This document shows positions 13,130 to 25,170 of a DNA stretch of 64,000 nt, one piece after another. Each line of letters begins with the position of its first letter. Position 1 is the stretch's first letter. The DNA comes from Aquilaria yunnanensis (taxonomy: Eukaryota > Streptophyta > Magnoliopsida > Malvales > Thymelaeaceae), in the NCBI GenBank assembly GCA_039654915.1, contig CM077599.1:71144001-71208000 (forward strand). The letters run 5' to 3'. Under the pieces are notes generated by a model. The model was not told the origin of the DNA, did not search any database, and was given only the letters and a program-made list of their open reading frames with translations. The position numbers and the translations under genes are program-made.

Positions 13130-15100
13130 TTCATTTGGAAAAGTGTTCTTAATGGGTAAGGGATGAAGCTCTTCTTCTAGTTTAAGCCGAGAATAATGAT
13201 CCACCATGACATTTTCACTGCATTTCTTGTCTTTGATCTCAATATCAAATTCTTAGAAAAACATATCCATCAAATCAACATTGGTTTATTGTTTTTCTTA
13301 TTGTACAAATAACAAATGGCTGCATGATCTTTAAATGCTATAACTTTTGAACCCACCATGTAAGGTAGAAATTTGTGTAAGGTAAATTAGGGATGCCAAA
13401 ATTGGATCCAACCTAATGACCTGGCCTAACCCACCTAAACCTAAACATAACTTAACCTTATTTGACTAGAAAAATCAACATAAACCCAACTTTACCCACC
13501 CTTACTTAAACCCAAACTTGGTATTAGTGAAACCCAAAAAAGCCTAAAATGCCAGTGACCTAAACCTAAGATGACCTACACTAAAATTGACCCAAACTTG
13601 AATAATTCAAACATGAAATTAACCAATGTTCAAACTCAACAAAACAAGACTTTAACCTAAATAAACCCAATGGGTTAACCTAAACCTAACCTAAAACTTA
13701 AATAACATGATCTGAAGTCACTTGAGACTGAAATTACCCTAACCCATATTGAACTCGAACCCCACCTAAACCTAAAATCCACTCAACTCAAAGTTAATCC
13801 AAACCTAAATAACACGACCTAAACAACTTGGATCTAAATTCATTATAACTCAATTAAACTATATCTTGAATGATTTAACCCAAACTTAACCCGACCTGCC
13901 CAATTGTCATCACCAAGGTAACTGTTAGTAATTTATTTTCCATTGTGAAATAATTTTATGGAGCATGATCCAAGGTTTCACTGGAATAATAGATGGCTGA
14001 AAAATCTTGTCCTTTATTTGGCCTAATACTACTCCGACTACATAGTTGCTTGCATCACATAAGTTCAAACTTTTGGTTTTAGTTTAGTGATGCAACAATA
14101 GGGGTAGTGACTAACTTTTCTTTGATGATCTCAAAGGTGTTTAAATATTCTTTATCAAAGTTGAAAGTTGCATTTTTCTCCAACAACAAGCACAAGGGCT
14201 TCAAAATTTTGGAGAAATTTTTAATGAATCTTTGGTAGAAATCGGCATAGCCAAGGAAATTTCAGATTCCTTTTACATTTTTAGGAGGTGGTAACTTCTC
14301 AATGGCAAGAGTCTTAGCTATACCAACTTCAACCCTTGTAGAGGAAACTTTGTCGCCGAGGGCATTTACAAAGGTAACCATGAAATGATATTTTTTCTAA
14401 TTTAACACAAGATTAGTTTTTTAGCATCATTTTAGTGCCACAGTAAGACTATGCAAACGATCATCATAAGAATAACCAAAGACAGAAAAGTCATTTATGA
14501 ATATCTCCATGATTTTTTCCACTGTGCAAAAAAAAAAAAAAATAGCCATCATGCATCGTTGGGAAATGACTAGTGCTTTGCATGAGTCAAAGGGTATTCT
14601 TCTTGAAGCAAAGTTACTGTAAAGATATGTGAATGTGGTTTTTCTTGGTTCTTTAGAGTTATGCCAATTTGATTGTAATTGGAATACCCATCATGGAAAC
14701 AATAGGATTATGCCTGGCCAAAGGATCAAACATTTGATTAATGAAAGGAAGAGGAAAGCGATCTTTCCTTGTTGTCTTGTTGAGTTTTTGGTAGCCCATA
14801 CACACATGCCAACCAATCATGGTTCTTGTTATAATGATCTTGCAATTTTAATTTTTCTACAATCATACCTCATTTCTTTAGTAATATTGGATGTGGCTTA
14901 CCCATTGGCCGTCAGAGATAGGATAGATGATGCCGATGTTTAAGAGCTTTAGTATCTCAACTCTCACAACTTCCTTCACGGCTAGATTTAGTTTTTGTTG
15001 ATGTTCCACCGTTGGAGAATAAGATTCTTCCATCAAGATTTTGTGCATGCAAATAAAAGGTTGATACCCTTGATATCTTCTATTGACCATGGCAAGGCAT
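13130..15100 (-). pseudogene. Athila-type Ty3/gypsy pol remnant (RT-RNase H), antisense
   Basis: Read on the - strand from about 15060 downward, the frames follow the order of an Athila/Tat reverse transcriptase. They give ILKLLNIGIIYPISDGQWVS, then GYQKLNKTTRKDRFPLPFIN, then EKTTFT, then MEIFINDFSVFG (the catalytic YxDD-like box, here altered to FIND). RNase H follows with SYNP-like elements and KFLPYMVGSKVIAFKDHAA, and ends near 13200 with the IEIKDKK / VDHYSRL region. Stops and frameshifts break it repeatedly, so it is dead. A hAT element (13388-13915) splits the RNase H part exactly between LLTVTLVMT and the following FLPYMVG block. LTRs were not identified. Confidence 0.75.
13388..13915. 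mobile_element. Small hAT-like element inside the Athila relic
   Basis: The ends read tagggatgccaaaattgg and, reversed, ttggtgatgacaattggg, consistent with degenerate hAT termini. The flanks are AGGTAAAT (13380-13387) and AGGTAACT (13916-13923), an 8-bp target duplication with 7 of 8 matching. The interior is rich in CCTAAACCTAA-like motifs. The host pol frame resumes on the far side, which supports the boundaries independently. There is no transposase, so the element is non-autonomous. Confidence 0.7.
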
Positions 15101-15106
15101 CCTTAT

Positions 15107-15200
15107 GCTCTTTATGTAGGCAAGAAAAGAGAAAAACACTCTAGTATGAAGTAGCTCTTTATGTAGGCAAGAAAAGAGAAAAACACTCTAGTATGAAGTA
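15107..15200. repeat. Perfect 47-bp tandem duplication
   Basis: Two identical 47-bp copies, 15107-15153 and 15154-15200, each begin gctctttatgtaggcaagaa. No mismatch was seen, which points to a recent duplication or an assembly artefact. It lies at the edge of the Athila relic. Confidence 0.95.
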
Positions 15201-16109
15201 CCAGCTCTACTCAAGTGCACTCCCGTTATTCCCTCAACAATGCATTCTTTTTCCTCTTGGTGGTAGACAATTAAAAGTGGGACATGTAGTGCTTCAATTT
15301 GTTCATTGTGCATGAATTGAACAAGGCTGAAATTGGAGATGTGATCGCATCAACTCTCGGTGTATATATATATATAGAGAATTAATGGTAGGACAATATG
15401 TATAATTACTTGTACATGTAAATTCTAATAACTACTATAAAAATGCATGTGTACCACAATAAAATGCATAATTTATTAATTTAAGGATTAGGGTGGGCAC
15501 CCATGGGTTTTGAAATTTGAAACCTCAACCTAACTTGACTAGGCATCGGATTCTTGAGTTTTTAGGTGTATAGGTTTTTGATTTTTCAGGTTCAGGGCAA
15601 GGCAAATTGAATCAAATTTTTAGATTTCAAATTATTTTGCACACCTTAAGCTTCAGGGGTTTTTTGTTTTGGAATTTACCTTTACATTTTTATAGTCTCT
15701 TGGGTCTTGGGCAATTATCTTCCCATAATCTAAGTGCCATAGAGCATCTCGAGAGTGAGAAAGTGCCACTCTTTATAATTTAAGTAAGTAAAAATGTTAT
15801 GAAAACAAGAGTAGTAGCATTGACTCAAAGTAGAAGTAAGTATTATGTGACTTAGCCCATAATACAAGTGTAACACCTTACTTGCGTTTTCATTAAAACC
15901 TCAGGGAGAAAGTTTGCATTTTCACTTGTAATAGAGCAGCCCTAGATATTACCCTTCTGCACGCTCGGCGCAGAACTTTCCCCTGAGCTTAGAAAATCCG
16001 AAGTTGATATAGAAATCTCCCGGCGTCATCCTCGAAATCGGTCCTCGAAGCAGAAGCCCGATTCGTCGTCCGTAATCCCGAGGCCAATTGCTTCATAAAC
16101 CCTGCAAAA
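15201..16109 (+). promoter_or_regulatory. Upstream region and probable 5' UTR of the PWI gene
   Basis: Intergenic sequence leads into the 5' UTR of the gene at 16110. A TA-repeat lies near 15364-15373. The last ~250 bp become GC-richer (for example ccggcgtcatcctcgaaatc near 16020), typical of a transcribed leader. I see no unambiguous TATA box at a defined distance, so the transcription start is not assigned. Confidence 0.35.
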
Positions 16110-19100
16110 ATGTCCGGCGGCTTCTTTCGGGTAAGTTGGATCCAATCGCTTTTCGCTTGTGTTGTTTTGGTTTTCGCATCTGAATTCGAGAATTGATGAT
16201 CGATGTTGGTTCCGTGTATTTCGTGTTAGGGTACGTCGGCTGATCAGGACACTCGGTTCTCCAACAAGCAAGCGAAGCTTCTGAAATCTCAGAAATTCGC
16301 TCCTGAACTGGAGCATCTGGTTCGTTTCAACTCCGCATGTCTTTGACGCCTTCCTACTGGTGGCTTGGTTGTTATGTTTTGTTGGTTTTACTGTAGGTGG
16401 ATATGAGTAAAGTCCAGATGGATGCTGTTAGGCCGTGGATTGCTAAGAGGGTAACTGAACTACTTGGGTTTGAAGATGAAGTTCTTATCAACTTCATTTA
16501 CGGCCTTCTTGAGGGAAAGGTAAGATGGCATTTACATACTGTTTTCATTGAATGATTCCAAGTGAAGTGTTGTGAGAGCTTTATGCATTGTATAAGTTTG
16601 TAATTGATGTTGTCTGCTGGTTTTGATGCAGGAAGTGAATGGGAAGGAAGTTCAAATAGCACTCACTGGATTCATGGAAAAAAACACGGGAAAGTTTATG
16701 AAAGAACTCTGGGAACGTCTTCTTAGTGCGCAGAAGAATGCAAGTGGTGTCCCTCAACAAGATTTGGACGCCAAAGCCGAAGATTTGAGGAGGAAAAAGG
16801 TTTGGTGAATCTTTTAAACTTGAGTTACTACTACAGGTGTTCTCTCTCTCTCTCTCTCTCTCCCCTTGCTTTAATTTATTGGGACTGCTTGTAGGCTGAA
16901 GATGACAAGCTAGTGAAAGACATTCAGAAGAAGAAGGACAAGGAAAGTAATGAATTTGAGCGAGAAAGACAAAGGAAGATGGTAATTCTAACTTTTTCAT
17001 GCTGGACATGTAACATGTTAGTTTGGGTGGTTTTGATTTTAATAATCGCTTGCATTCCTTATGGCATTCAGCAAGCTTCTGCAATTATTTGGTTTCATGT
17101 CCTTACCCCGAACTACTGTAGGATGGCGGGTTTGACAGAAAGGCCTTTGATTCTGACGTAGAGCAATCCCCAAAACATCCAAGGTCAAAGATGTCAAGTG
17201 AAAAGGCTGTAGATGATGCAGATGTTGACATGAGGAATGGTTTCAGAAGGAAGAGGTGGGGAGTGAATTTTGATCTTTTATGCCAAGAGCTTTTGTTTGT
17301 TAGGAGTATAATAGATGAGCATATATCCATGGCATAGATAACATTGTCATACCTTTGTGTTTTTTTCTTTCAGATTTTCAAAGCCTATCTAATAAGACAG
17401 TTATCCATCTTCAGCGGGTCAATTGAAAAGTGCCTTTTTTATTTCAGATAGATGTAAATGTAAATGTTCAGTTGAATCAGGTTTAAGTTAGGACCTCTCC
17501 CTGGTCATCCTTTATTTGATAACCACTATTTTGCTTCCATATAAGCATGAGTGTTGAATTATGCAGGTTTGAATTGGCATTTAGGACCCATTGAATTAGG
17601 ACAGGTTTGCATTGGCACGTAGGATTTCTAAGGTTAATGTATACTCTATGAAACCTATCATTTCTAACTTAGGCAGGAGTGCTGTAACCCTCACCTACTG
17701 CTCTCTCAATCTATTGTCAGTTTGATTTTATTTGATAGAAAATTTATGCATTGTAAGTCCTGCTATGTGACAGCCTGATGACTACTTTTATCTGAGAGTA
17801 TACTACAGATGAATATTCCTCTAATTGACTTGTTTCTGAGATTCCTGATCTTCTAGACTATTTTCATGCTTCAAATATATGTGGTCCTACTAAGTTTCAG
17901 CAAGCATATATGTAGTCCCAGTCTATGTTGTAATACCTTTGCATCTTGTGTGTGTAGGTGCATCTTAATTTTCACAAGCGTGTCAGCACACTTTTGTTTT
18001 TTGGTAATAGGTTGGATCTGTTGTTTTATCCTTCTTCCACGATTGGTCATTTCTTTTTCTGAGAAGAGGCTTGTTCAGGATACACGTGAATAAACAAAAA
18101 AATTATTTCTTATAAAATTAAAATTGCACTAATTTTCCATGAATATGCAAACAGGCGTTCTCGATCAACTTCAGCTGATCGTTCTCATTCTTCTCCACGG
18201 TCAGTAGTGCCTCTTGCATATTATATTTTTCTTCATGTAATACAAAATATGCATTAAGTATACTGAGTTTCATATTGTGCAGGGCACGATCTCATTCGAT
18301 CAGCAAGTCGTTATCTAATTCCAGAAGTTACGCGAGGTATGCTGTTTTGTAGTTTTGCTTAGGGGTGACCTTTTAGGTCTGTGAGCACTTTGCTTCTGCT
18401 AATCGGACTTGATTATAAATTTCATTATTTGTATGTTTCTCACAATTATATCTGCAACCTGAGGTCTTTATGTATGTTTTTGTTCATAAAGGATCTGACT
18501 GAAATTTATTATTTGATGGAATGCCAAGCTTAGAACATCACGAAAGTTGTTCCTATATGTATCTGAACTTACAATAAAATGTATAACTGGATTCTTTTCA
18601 GCTGTATTGTCGTTCTGTTATGGTATATGCTCAAGTAACATATATGCTTGATTTCTGATATTTTACAGTGATCGGCGGAGGTCAAGGAGTGTATCCAGAT
18701 CATCGAAACATTGTCAACGTTCAGGTTCTGCTGACAGGGTGTATTGTTCTCCTAGAAAGAGATCTACCACGCCTCGTTCTAGGCATTTACCTAGGTCTTC
18801 TTTGTCTCCTCCAAGACGGAGATCATCTTTCTCTAGAAGATCAGGATCACGTTCACCTTTCAGGTCACCTTCTCTTGCACGTCGAAAATTGCGTTCTCCT
18901 TATCGTCATAGATCGCCGTCCCCATCTCGTTGTCGTCGATCACCATCTCCCTATCGTCGTCGTCAATCACCATCCCTTGTTCGCAGGCGTAGATCTCCAT
19001 CCCCTACTCGTTGGTATTGGCGTAGATCTCCGCCTTCTCCCCGCCAGCGTAGATCACTATCACGTGATCGCCGAATGTCACCATCCCCTACTCACTACCG

Positions 19101-21012
19101 TAGATCACGTTCCCCTGTTCGACACCGTAGATCACCTTCCCTTGCTCGACACCGTAGATCTCCTTCTCCTGCTCGTCGCCGTAGATCTCCTTATCCTGCT
19201 CGTCGCTGTAGTTCCCCTTATCGGCGTGATAGACCACTGCCTTCCTACAAGTATCGTAGGCCATCATCTCCATATCAAAGAGGTAGATCACAATCCCCTG
19301 TTCGTAGTTCTAAATCCTTCTCACCTGGTAAGTCTTTATCACCTGTGTCACCTGTCCGGATATCTCCAGCGATTGTGTCTCCACTCATTCAACGTAGGTT
19401 TCCCTCGGCCAGTAGGTCTGATTCACCTGTTACATCGCCTGACCGTAGACCATCACCTTCTACCCAAAAAAGGTATCAAAGATCCCCATCAAAATCACGC
19501 AGGTCCTTAACTCATATGCGGCATATATCACCTACTTCTAGACGCAGGAATTCAATCTCTCCAGCAAAAGGCAGATCTTCTTCACCATCACCTGCCCTTT
19601 CACCAATCAAACAGATATCGTCAAAGGAGTGTAGATCACCCAGGTACTCTTCCCTGCAGTTTTGTTTTATTGAGCAACTTCCATAGAATGCAGTCCAACT
19701 ACATAACTGTCTGTGGTACAGAATGCTCGACTTGTCTCCTGGACCACGTCGGCCTTCAAGTGCTCGGTTTAAAGAAAGATCTGCTGGTCAAGATGAAAGG
19801 TAGATTTCTGCTAAATTTGTTTTGAGTTATATTCTAATATTAAATTTTTCTGACTTTTCTTTTCCATTTAAAATATGTTATATTTTTAGTGAATCATTTG
19901 AGAATGTGTTTTTGGCCAGTCTGCATGAAAGTCCTGTTCGGCAGAAGATGGAGCCAATGGCCCAGGAAGGCATCCTGAGTCCGAAACGTAAAGGCAGAGA
20001 ACCCGAAGACCATAAAAGTAGTCATAGACTTAGCAAAGATGAAGCAAATAGATCTAGGTATGATTTCTCAGTACAACTCACTGAATTACCTGAGATTTGT
20101 TTAGCTATTGTTAGCATGCAAATGTGGTTAAGTTAGGTTATCTGTTTCTTTTGTTTGTTGAATGTGCTAGGGTGGGTGGTTACAATCTTTTTTCGGTTGT
20201 GAGGAAGAAAATCTGTTGAAGCATTTAAGGATCTTGAACTAAAGAGGCATATTTGTTAAATTCGATAATTTCACTTTCTCAAATTCAAATTCAGTTAATT
20301 TTCATTTAAGTCATACAAATTCATCCTTCATTGCAGTCTATTTTGACATATTTATAGATCTACCTGTCGGCTAATTGCTTGCAGAGAGTTGTCTGGCAAA
20401 GGCGTTTGCCCAAGAACCCCTGATAAACAGAGATCAATACCAGTGCAGGATTCTGTGGTGGATGAGAAGGGATCTGTACCAAAACACAGTGATGAGAAGG
20501 GATCTGCTGAGTTGAACATTCCTCAGAAACATAATGCACAAGGAAGTGATGAACACAATGAAGCAGAAACTGCATCTCTCTTGGTTGAAAAGATTAATCG
20601 TAACAATAATAGTTTTTATTCTGAATCAGAGGAAAGTGATAAGCATAAAAGAAAGCGTAAGCATAAGCATAAGAGATCTGGGAGGAAAGAAGTGTCTTCA
20701 GATGATAGTTATGACAGTGACCTAGATGACAGGAAAGAGGCTAAGAGGAGGAAGAAGGAAGAAAAGAGATTGAGAAGGGAGGAAAGGCGCAGGCGTCGAG
20801 AGGAGAGGCGTCGTAGGAGGGAAGAGCGACGTGCAGAGAAGCTGAAAATGAAGGATCGATATGATTCTGATATTTCTGATGGTGAGCACACTGTCAGGAA
20901 GTCTCATCGAAGCAATGATGAAGAAGCCGAATCTGAGCAGAAGAAGCTTGAGATAGAGCTAAGGCAAAAAGCACTTGAATCTCTCAAAGCAAAGAAGGGC
21001 ATTGGCTGCTAA
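16110..21012 (+). CDS. PWI-domain, RS-rich splicing co-activator (SRRM1/SRm160-like)
   Basis: A predicted nuclear RNA-binding protein of pre-mRNA splicing and 3'-end formation. Exons: 16110-16130, 16230-16319, 16397-16519, 16632-16799, 16895-16981, 17122-17255, 18155-18199, 18283-18336, 18669-19643, 19722-19799, 19890-20057, 20385-21012. All introns are GT-AG and the phases close on TAA, giving 856 aa. The ATG is the first in the leader and starts MSGGFFRGTSADQDTRF. The PWI domain spans about residues 27-130, with P50-W51-I52 in VRPWIAKR. An acidic/basic linker follows, then a long RS domain in exon 9 with RRSPSP-type repeats. The C terminus is highly basic and ends in LRQKALESLKAKKGIGC. In known family members the PWI fold binds nucleic acid and RS repeats mediate contacts between splicing factors. 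The plant relative I have in mind is Arabidopsis AT2G29210 (from memory). Exon 11 could instead start at 19920 (30 nt shorter, in frame). Confidence 0.93.
16841..16862. repeat. (TC)11 microsatellite in intron 4 of the PWI gene
   Basis: An uninterrupted TC tract lies about 30 bp upstream of the acceptor at 16893-16894. It could act as an extended polypyrimidine tract, and its length is likely variable between individuals. Confidence 0.9.
18890..19290 (+). repeat. RS-coding tandem repeat in exon 9 of the PWI gene
   Basis: About ten imperfect 27-33 nt units, each encoding RRSPSP followed by a variable dipeptide and RR or HR, are built on a recurring cgtagatctcc core. The unit is in frame, so gain or loss of copies preserves the protein. 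Long open frames in the other two + frames and on the - strand here arise from this repeat and are not separate genes. Confidence 0.85.
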
Positions 21013-24000
21013 ATCTTTATGAGCTCCCTTGAACATTTTACTAGTTTTTATCTTGGTTCATGTTGAACAGATTTTATATTTATGTTGAATATGTTATCAG
21101 TGGGAGTATTTCATTTCATTCACCATTTAATGTACTCTGTTTCTCCTGGCAGCCAGAGTGGATAAATGAGATTCCCTGAGCTTTTCTATTGAGTTCAACT
21201 TTATGCAAACCTCGCTGCTAGAAAATCTGGTAATAACCAACTTCCCTTTGTTGGGAAATTGATTTGATGTTTTCCTGATGAATGTGGATGGACATTGTTG
21301 CATATATTGTGCTGTTATCTGTCTTTAGTATTGTTTGCTTTGACATTTCTATATGGTATTATTTTTAGTTATTTTGTGAGTTTGCTGACCTGTAGTGGTA
21401 GATGTGATAATAGTTCGTATTTGCTTATTTGGAATATGAACTATAAGTTCAGGTGTAGTTCAGTATCATTAATACAAGATTGTACTAAGTCAACTTTCTG
21501 GTCAATTGATAGATGAATATATTGTCAACTAGATGACTTGGTTGAGCAGGCCATGTGCAGATCCTCAGTTTGAACCTCAATCCAGGTGCGATGTTTCCAT
21601 TCTTTATTGGCGTGAGCAAATATTTATACGCGTGAATCACTTGCATTTTTTTCTTTTGGGGGAAAATGTTAAAAAGCCTATTGGAGGAAGATTGCTAAGC
21701 TTGTCTATCATGTTTTGCCAATCATGTTTTACACTGATAAAGTTCGACAGTTTTGTGTTTGTTAGAATCAAACTTGGATGGAATTGAATACGATTCATGA
21801 GACCAGCAAACTAGTCCTGTCTTTTGTTTCTAGTGCATGTATTTCACTAATTTAATTACGTAAGATATCAACCTGTCTGGATATTTTCTGCTAAACCATT
21901 GTTTTTCAATAGTATCTACAAGGTTGACAATTGTTTTTGTCTTCTACTTGATTAATTGCATGTGTTTTATGGTCCAGAGAGATAGATTTGGTAATCGGGC
22001 TGATTGAATCTGAAGTCAATTTCGTTCTCTTGAACCAACTTATGAATGGGAGGTTATCTTGGTTTCTTGTCCATCTTGGAATGACAGGATAGGGCCCTTC
22101 AAAGAGAACCCATTTATTTTATTTATAATTTTGCCTTTGGGTTTGGCAAAAGTTGCCTTCTCCAGATTTGGCACTGTATATGTACCTCATGATAACTACT
22201 TGCTCAATGATGAGGATTGTGGAAGTTGCTTAGGGTACTGGTAGTTGAACAGCTACTTCTCTGCTACAGCATAACTACTGCTATTGCGTGGTATTTACCA
22301 CATGGTAAAGACTAGTTGTGTTCCTATGCATTCTTTTTTTTCAAATGGGTACACCGTTTGCAGATTAGTTGTTTTTTTTTGACAAACAAACGATAAATCT
22401 TCTTAGATCTATTGGCTCTCTTATGAATCCTATTTTGTGATTACTAGGTAATAAAGGAAGATCTACTCCCGAGCATAAGTTGGCTCAAGAGAACAAAAGT
22501 GATTTCTGGACTGAGCGCCCTATAGTTCGTTCCATTTCCTGGGACTGTCAATATAATGGTTCAAATGCATTTAATGCTGTTTGTATAGACTTGTCAATTT
22601 AGTGAAACAGAATATCAATGTGAAAGATTCTGCTCAGTTGATGAAACTCTTTCTTGCACTTGTTATTGAGTATCAGTCTGAACGATCATCGTACTTAGTT
22701 ATACCTTTAATTTAGGGTTGGGTGTGTCTGGTTGGTTTAAATTCTTTTTAGCAGTTCTTTTCCTTTAAAATGTGTGAATTTTGTTTCCTTTCTATGGTAG
22801 CTTTTCTGTAAAAAACTATTATAAGGCTTGAGGCAAATAAGATGTTTTCCAGATAGCATGGGATTCTAACTAAAAGAAAAGAGAAACAAATAGAAGGAAC
22901 AGAGGTGCTTATTTTTCATGTTGAGCCTTGTTAAGTTTCATTTACTTATTAAGTTCCTAGATTGTTTTTGGCTTGATGTTTACAGTGTCATTGGATATGA
23001 GCAAAATGGAGAGGGAAAGCACATCCCAGAACCTCCCAATACAACCTTAATGTTAACTTCTTTTAGAGCAAGTACTTTATATATGTTGATGGATTACTTT
23101 TCAATGTACGGTTCTGTTATGCATTGTAGTGTATATAAGATCTGAATCAAGTATAGGAGGGTAAAGGATAGTTGGCTCAGAAAAGCTACCCCAAGAGCCA
23201 TGGGTTTCCAACCCTTGATTGTGGCGGTGGAGGGTCCATTGTTCTGGTAGGTTAAAGCCTTGCCTCCTTCAGTTTCGACTTTTTTGTTTGGATGGAAACT
23301 AAGCAATTGGGAGGCATTTTAGTTCTCGCAAGCCTGTCTGTTGAGTTTGCTTTTGTAGGTGCAACTGGTTTTCGTTTTGGCATGTTGGAGGGTAGACGTA
23401 CATCAGTTTCTTGTGTTGTTTGGTCTCGTCAGGGAAATGTTCCTTTGTTACTAATGCTGCATGGATTATGGCAAATTGGTTATTGGGGTAGTGTTGAACT
23501 TCCTAGCTCTTGAACTTTCAACATGCAGCTGTGGTAGCAAATCTGCAAGTCATTTGCGTGATTGCGTCTGTGAACCTTTTGGATTCGAAAGGTTGATCAG
23601 CATGAGGGATGGCAACGGAAATTTTCTGTTATTCTACAGAAATTTGAAATGTGCGATCTTGGACTAGGTTCAGCTGATTGACCTGGTTGCTGTGTTCCGG
23701 GTCAACTGATCCAGCCGGTTTTGACTGGGTGGGTCAGCAACACTTAGTTTCAATGACTGTAAGTGCTCGTTTAGCAGAATATTGAAATCCAGTTGTCCGG
23801 TAATCTCTTGATATGCTATCCCATGGCCAAGAGTAACCCTGGCCCTAATAGTAGAAACATTTCATCTTCGGTTCATGGTTAGTTTGACTGAGTTTTGGCT
23901 GGCAAAGGAGTTGGGTTATGATCAGCCCGAAGGGGTATTTGTTTGGCAGCTTGATCGGTTCAACTGGCTTGGCTGATTTGGGTTTAACAAAATTGTCTAT

Positions 24001-25170
24001 GATTGTTCCTGCCAGCTAGTTAGAGTTGGTGAAGAATATCATTTTGTTGGCTTTGGTTAGGATTCGAGTGGTGGTCGCACTCTCCATAAAAGGAAATTAA
24101 AAAACGGTCCAATTGCAGTTTAAGACTTTAAGGTTTAACACAGCAGGTGTTTCACCTTCGGCCTTGTATTTGTAATAAAATTCTGAGTGACAGAAAAAGT
24201 CTAGGATTGGTGCTATTAAAAATCATGGTCTTGAGTTAGTGATGTAATCTTTCTACCTTGTTGTTGTCGCACTTTTGATTGCCGCTTTTGCTCTCATTTT
24301 TAGGTAATAAAATGTGACGCTTCTCGATTTCTGCTTCTGCTCCTCGCTCTCAGAATGATTTATGTCACGCAGTTTGGGCTTTCTCGTACTCTCCCCCTGT
24401 ACCGTCAGGCGGAAACTAATTTTCTGGATGAGCGGTCAAGTACTGAGTGGGGATTTCTTGCAAGCAAGTTCCCCTTCAAGCTCAATACCTTTTATCGGTC
24501 TCAGAATTTCTTATTCAAGATGCTCCAACCTTTTCCATTAGGGCCATTTTGCTGTTGTTAAAGATCTTCGTAAGGTGGCGGGGTCTCGTGGGAGTCAGAT
24601 GTGTTATTGGCAATACAAGTCTTATCAAACCTTCATGTGGCAACCAAAGAGTTTAATTTGATTTCTCTACTGTATCGCCTTCTTTGGGAAGACGGTAAGA
24701 CTGGTTTTGTTACTGAAAATGTTGCAGACAAGTTGCCACTTTTCTTATCCAATTGCTAGTGGTCAGCATGTAAAGTCCAGAAATTTCCGCTTGAGGCCCC
24801 CTCTGGGGCAATGTACCATAGTCCTAACTGCCGCATCAAATGAAGTGGACTTCCATAAACTAATACTATATTGTCAGTTATTATTGAAAAAATATTGGAC
24901 TCTTAATTTTGTAAAGTAATAAATATTGGTCGTTTATGTTTCGTAAAGTTCAACATACATTTAGAGTGTTTATTGTTTGAATATTATTTCATACAGTATT
25001 CAGTATTTCATGAGTACCTCCAATTACGTGCTCGAAATAAAGCACGTAACAAATCTGTCCTTAAGCGACCATTGGTTGCAAGAGCATCCTTGTGTTTGCG
25101 GATCTCTTTTAGGTGATCAACTGGAGTCTTGGCAGATATAAACAATCTAAATAAAGTACGATTCTATAAC
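21013..25170 (+). other. 3' UTR and downstream T-rich sequence, no gene supported
   Basis: Sequence following the PWI stop codon stays T-rich on the + strand for several kilobases, like UTR or intron sequence. No AATAAA occurs in the first 300 nt. AATAAA-type hexamers appear only later (near 22452, 24170, 24305 and 24918), so the 3' end cannot be placed. Open frames of 60-84 aa are present, but none resembles a known protein. A tRNA-like patch is listed at 21533-21590. Confidence 0.4.
21533..21590 (+). mobile_element. tRNA-derived SINE-like patch
   Basis: The patch combines TTGGTTGAGCAGG (A-box-like) with CAGTTTGAACCTCA (B-box-like) about 30 nt further on. This is the spacing of a tRNA-type pol III promoter. 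The match is imperfect and no poly(A) tail or target duplication was found. Confidence 0.25.

Noticed and set aside
19088..19291. - strand open frame with DEQEKEIYG repeats
   Set aside because: It is the antisense shadow of the same RS repeat.
18668..19510. 280-codon + strand open frame rich in DHHLPL
   Set aside because: It is an alternate frame of the RS-repeat exon 9. The repeat keeps other frames open. The SRRM1-like frame has splice support and RS content.
20709..20907. - strand Ser/Leu-rich frames opposite the basic tail
   Set aside because: Antisense of the Arg/Glu-rich C terminus of the PWI gene; compositional artefact.
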